DNA of 7,851 bases from Gammaproteobacteria bacterium (GTDB lineage: Bacteria > Pseudomonadota > Gammaproteobacteria > Steroidobacterales > SZUA-146): contig JABDLQ010000055.1 in the NCBI GenBank assembly GCA_013002925.1, forward strand, positions 1 to 7,851, given 5' to 3'. The stretch's first letter is position 1. The number at the start of each line of letters is the position of its first letter. Below are positions 6,493 through 7,851 of this stretch, one piece after another. The notes beneath the pieces were generated by a model. It did no database searches. It was given only the letters and a program-made list of their open reading frames with translations, and had not been told where the DNA came from. The translations under genes and the position numbers were made by a program.

Positions 6493-7467
6493 ATGCCTCA
6501 ACCCAGAAATCAGCTGGTCTGTGCCGAGATCACCCCGTACTACCACATCTCCACACGCTGTGTCCGCAGAGCGTTTCTGTGCGGTCAGGACCAGCAGACG
6601 GGCCGGTGTTTTGAGCACCGACGCCAGTGGATAGAAGACCGTATCCGGCTCCTGTCGTCGGTGTTTGCGATCGATGTGTGTGCCTATGCCGTGATGAGCA
6701 ATCACTATCACCTGGTAGTCAGACTAAACCCTGAACAGACCGGAAAGTGGTCTAATTTCGAGGTGCTGCGGCGCTGGCGCACCCTTTTCAAAGGCCCGTT
6801 ACTCATCCAGAAATATGCCCGGGACGAAGCTCTGTCGCCGGCTGAATGGGAGACGGTCCAGTCGACTCTGGCGGTGTATTCACAACGCCTGGGGAATTTG
6901 AGCTGGTTCATGAAATGCCTCAACGAATCGATTGCCCGTCAGGCCAATGCCGAGGATGAGGTTACCGGACATTTTTGGGAGGCGCGATTCGCTTCGCAGG
7001 CTTTGTGCACGGATGATGCGCTACTGACGTGCATGGCGTACGTGGATTTAAACCCGGTACGCGCGGGGATAGCGGCGACACCGGAGCAATCGCGCTATAC
7101 CAGTCTATATGAGAGGCTCAACCGGCGATGGCCGCTGGGGCGATCAATGTGTGATGTCGCTAAAGACCAGGGACTGCGAGGCTTTGACTTGGCGATCAAA
7201 CCGTTATTGGGATTTGGTGACAGGAACAGCCCAAGCAAGAACAACGATACAAACACAAACAACCTGCCTATATCATTCACCGACTATGCAGAGCTGGTTG
7301 ACTGGAGTGGTCGCGCGTTGAGGGCGGGTAAGCGTGGCGCGATTGCCGTGCACGTCGCACCGGTGCTTGAGAGGCTGAATCTCAGTGAAGATCAGTGGTT
7401 CAACGCAACCAGGGGCTTTGAAGTGCTTCATCGTCGCAAGGCGGCGGTGGTTATAGCCGGGAAATAA
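6493..7467 (+). CDS. Y1/HUH transposase, IS200-like, REP-associated (RAYT-like) type
   Basis: Such proteins nick and join single-stranded DNA through a tyrosine and are linked to short palindromic or repeated sequences. With the ATG at 6493 the protein has 324 residues. That start matches the usual family beginning (MPQPRNQL, then TPYYH and RCVRRAFLCG). A TTG at 6457 and an ATG at 6472 are alternatives, and none has a strong ribosome site. The HUH metal motif is H71-Y72-H73 in MSNHYHLVV, and the probable catalytic tyrosine is Y183 in AYVDLNPVRAG. About 130 residues follow this core, including FTDYAELVDWSGRALR and KRGAI. This makes it longer than compact E. coli RAYT or IS200 TnpA and typical of the long gammaproteobacterial version. 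The final RRKAAVVIAGK looks shorter than usual for this type (from memory), so slight C-terminal erosion is possible. Confidence 0.88.
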   Translation: MPQPRNQLVCAEITPYYHISTRCVRRAFLCGQDQQTGRCFEHRRQWIEDRIRLLSSVFAIDVCAYAVMSNHYHLVVRLNPEQTGKWSNFEVLRRWRTLFKGPLLIQKYARDEALSPAEWETVQSTLAVYSQRLGNLSWFMKCLNESIARQANAEDEVTGHFWEARFASQALCTDDALLTCMAYVDLNPVRAGIAATPEQSRYTSLYERLNRRWPLGRSMCDVAKDQGLRGFDLAIKPLLGFGDRNSPSKNNDTNTNNLPISFTDYAELVDWSGRALRAGKRGAIAVHVAPVLERLNLSEDQWFNATRGFEVLHRRKAAVVIAGK

Positions 7468-7487
7468 GAATAACACTGCGTCGCAAA

Positions 7488-7504
7488 TCAGGCAGCCCGC
7501 CTGA
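7488..7504 (+). other. Small hairpin downstream of the transposase gene
   Basis: TCAGGC (7488-7493) and GCCTGA (7499-7504) form a 6-base stem with a 5-base loop, 21 bases after the transposase stop. No T-run follows on either strand, so it is not a typical terminator. It could be a subterminal hairpin of the mobile unit. Confidence 0.35.
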
Positions 7505-7609
7505 GGCATGAGTGCGCCAGTCCAATATACGGCATGAAAGCACAAACGACCGATCGAGATCTGTGCAAGCATTTTAGGCAACTATTGCATACCAAATCAC
7601 TCTGAGTAC

Positions 7610-7628
7610 AATTTAGTGCCTGTCCAAT
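7610..7628 (-). repeat. Inverted copy of the left repeat (right end of the transposase unit)
   Basis: The bases here are the exact reverse complement of ATTGGACAGGCACTAAATT at 6395-6413. It is the only copy on this side of the transposase, against six on the left. Confidence 0.85.
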
Positions 7629-7631
7629 TGA

Positions 7632-7651
7632 CCGCACAAGTGACCGTGCGG
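7632..7651. other. GC-rich hairpin between the transposase unit and the minus-strand gene
   Basis: CCGCAC (7632-7637) pairs with GTGCGG (7646-7651) around an 8-base loop. It lies 10 bases beyond the stop of the minus-strand gene and 3 bases from the right repeat. Read on the minus strand it is followed by TCAATT rather than a T-run, so it is at best a weak terminator. Confidence 0.35.
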
Positions 7652-7660
7652 GAGTCGTTC

Positions 7661-7851
7661 CTAATGAACTTTGCTTTCCAGCCGGCTTGGTGGTTTGACC
7701 GATTGCACTGGGGATGCATGATGCAGAATCATTTTCCAGCCATCGTCGGTAATTTGATAAATATTCGTGACCTGGACACGAAACTCGCTGGCGTCCTGGC
7801 GCAGTACTTCGATGCCGGTATGCACGGACAGCGCCGGGCCCTGTGTACTCT
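7661..7851 (-). CDS. C-terminal part of an NTF2/SnoaL-like domain protein (partial)
   Basis: Reading the minus strand from 7849 gives an open frame of 62 residues ending at a TAG (7663-7661); the start lies beyond the right edge. The translation includes ALSVHTGIEVLRQD, then FRVQVTNIYQ, then DDGWKMILHHASP. This is the typical last strands of a SnoaL-like/NTF2-fold (SgcJ/YybH-type) domain, where beta strands carrying Val-Thr-Asn-Ile-Tyr and Gly-Trp-Lys end at His-His-Ala-Ser-Pro. Members of this fold bind small ligands or act as small enzymes; no function can be assigned from this fragment. It converges with the photolyase cluster, with the transposase unit in between. The tail after HHASP is about 16 residues, polar and probably flexible. 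Confidence 0.75.
   Translation of the reverse strand, partial: STQGPALSVHTGIEVLRQDASEFRVQVTNIYQITDDGWKMILHHASPVQSVKPPSRLESKVH

Larger units (their letters stand above)
6308..7628 (+). mobile_element. IS200-like/REP-associated transposase unit bounded by inverted repeat copies
   Basis: About 1.3 kb lies between the left repeat array (6308-6426) and a single inverted copy at 7610-7628, and encloses one transposase gene. The matching ends face each other and share 19 identical bases. It sits in the space between two convergent genes, the photolyase and an NTF2-like gene, without visibly damaging either. Y1 transposases do not normally create target duplications, so the outer limits cannot be fixed by that test, and the true left boundary may be any copy in the array. 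Whether it moves as a unit or is a resident REP-type transposase with its recognition sequences is not decidable here. Confidence 0.6.

Noticed and set aside
7468..7609. Continuation of the transposase reading frame after its TAA
   Set aside because: The same frame meets a second TAA two codons later and then stays open to about 7605, but the residues do not clearly resemble the family C-terminus, so I could not support calling a pseudogene.

Overview
The window looks like a chromosomal piece of a gammaproteobacterium. The evidence is the E. coli-like UbiG, Fe-type SodB and Nei, together with a Tat-exported high-potential iron-sulfur protein, a combination seen in Chromatiales/Woeseiales-like lineages. 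The taxonomy is inferred from protein character only. No rRNA, tRNA, CRISPR array or phage gene was seen.

Layout. Positions 2-241 hold the 3' end of a gene cut by the window edge, probably the C-terminal tail of a MerR-family regulator. An AT-rich control region (about 242-379) with several small repeats and a candidate promoter follows. Then seven same-strand genes run to 6268: a secreted fasciclin-domain protein, UbiG (ubiquinone O-methyltransferase), HiPIP, iron superoxide dismutase, an EamA/DMT permease, Nei (endonuclease VIII) and an iron-sulfur photolyase of the PhrB class. Several junctions overlap (ubiG/HiPIP and permease/nei by 4 bases), and the largest gap, 110 bp before ubiG, depends on which start is used. 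They therefore look like one operon or two closely linked ones.

The operon's contents suggest one job: surviving light and oxygen. Photolyase repairs UV lesions, Nei removes oxidised pyrimidines, SodB removes superoxide, and UbiG and HiPIP belong to quinone-linked electron transport. A light- or stress-responsive MerR-type regulator next door would fit. The link is inference from gene content.

Immediately after the photolyase stop lies a roughly 1.3 kb insertion-like unit (about 6308-7628). It has six irregularly spaced direct repeats of an 18-base AT-rich unit, a Y1/HUH transposase gene of the IS200-like/REP-associated type, and one inverted copy of the repeat at the far end. Beyond it, on the minus strand, is the C-terminal part of an NTF2/SnoaL-like protein running off the right edge.
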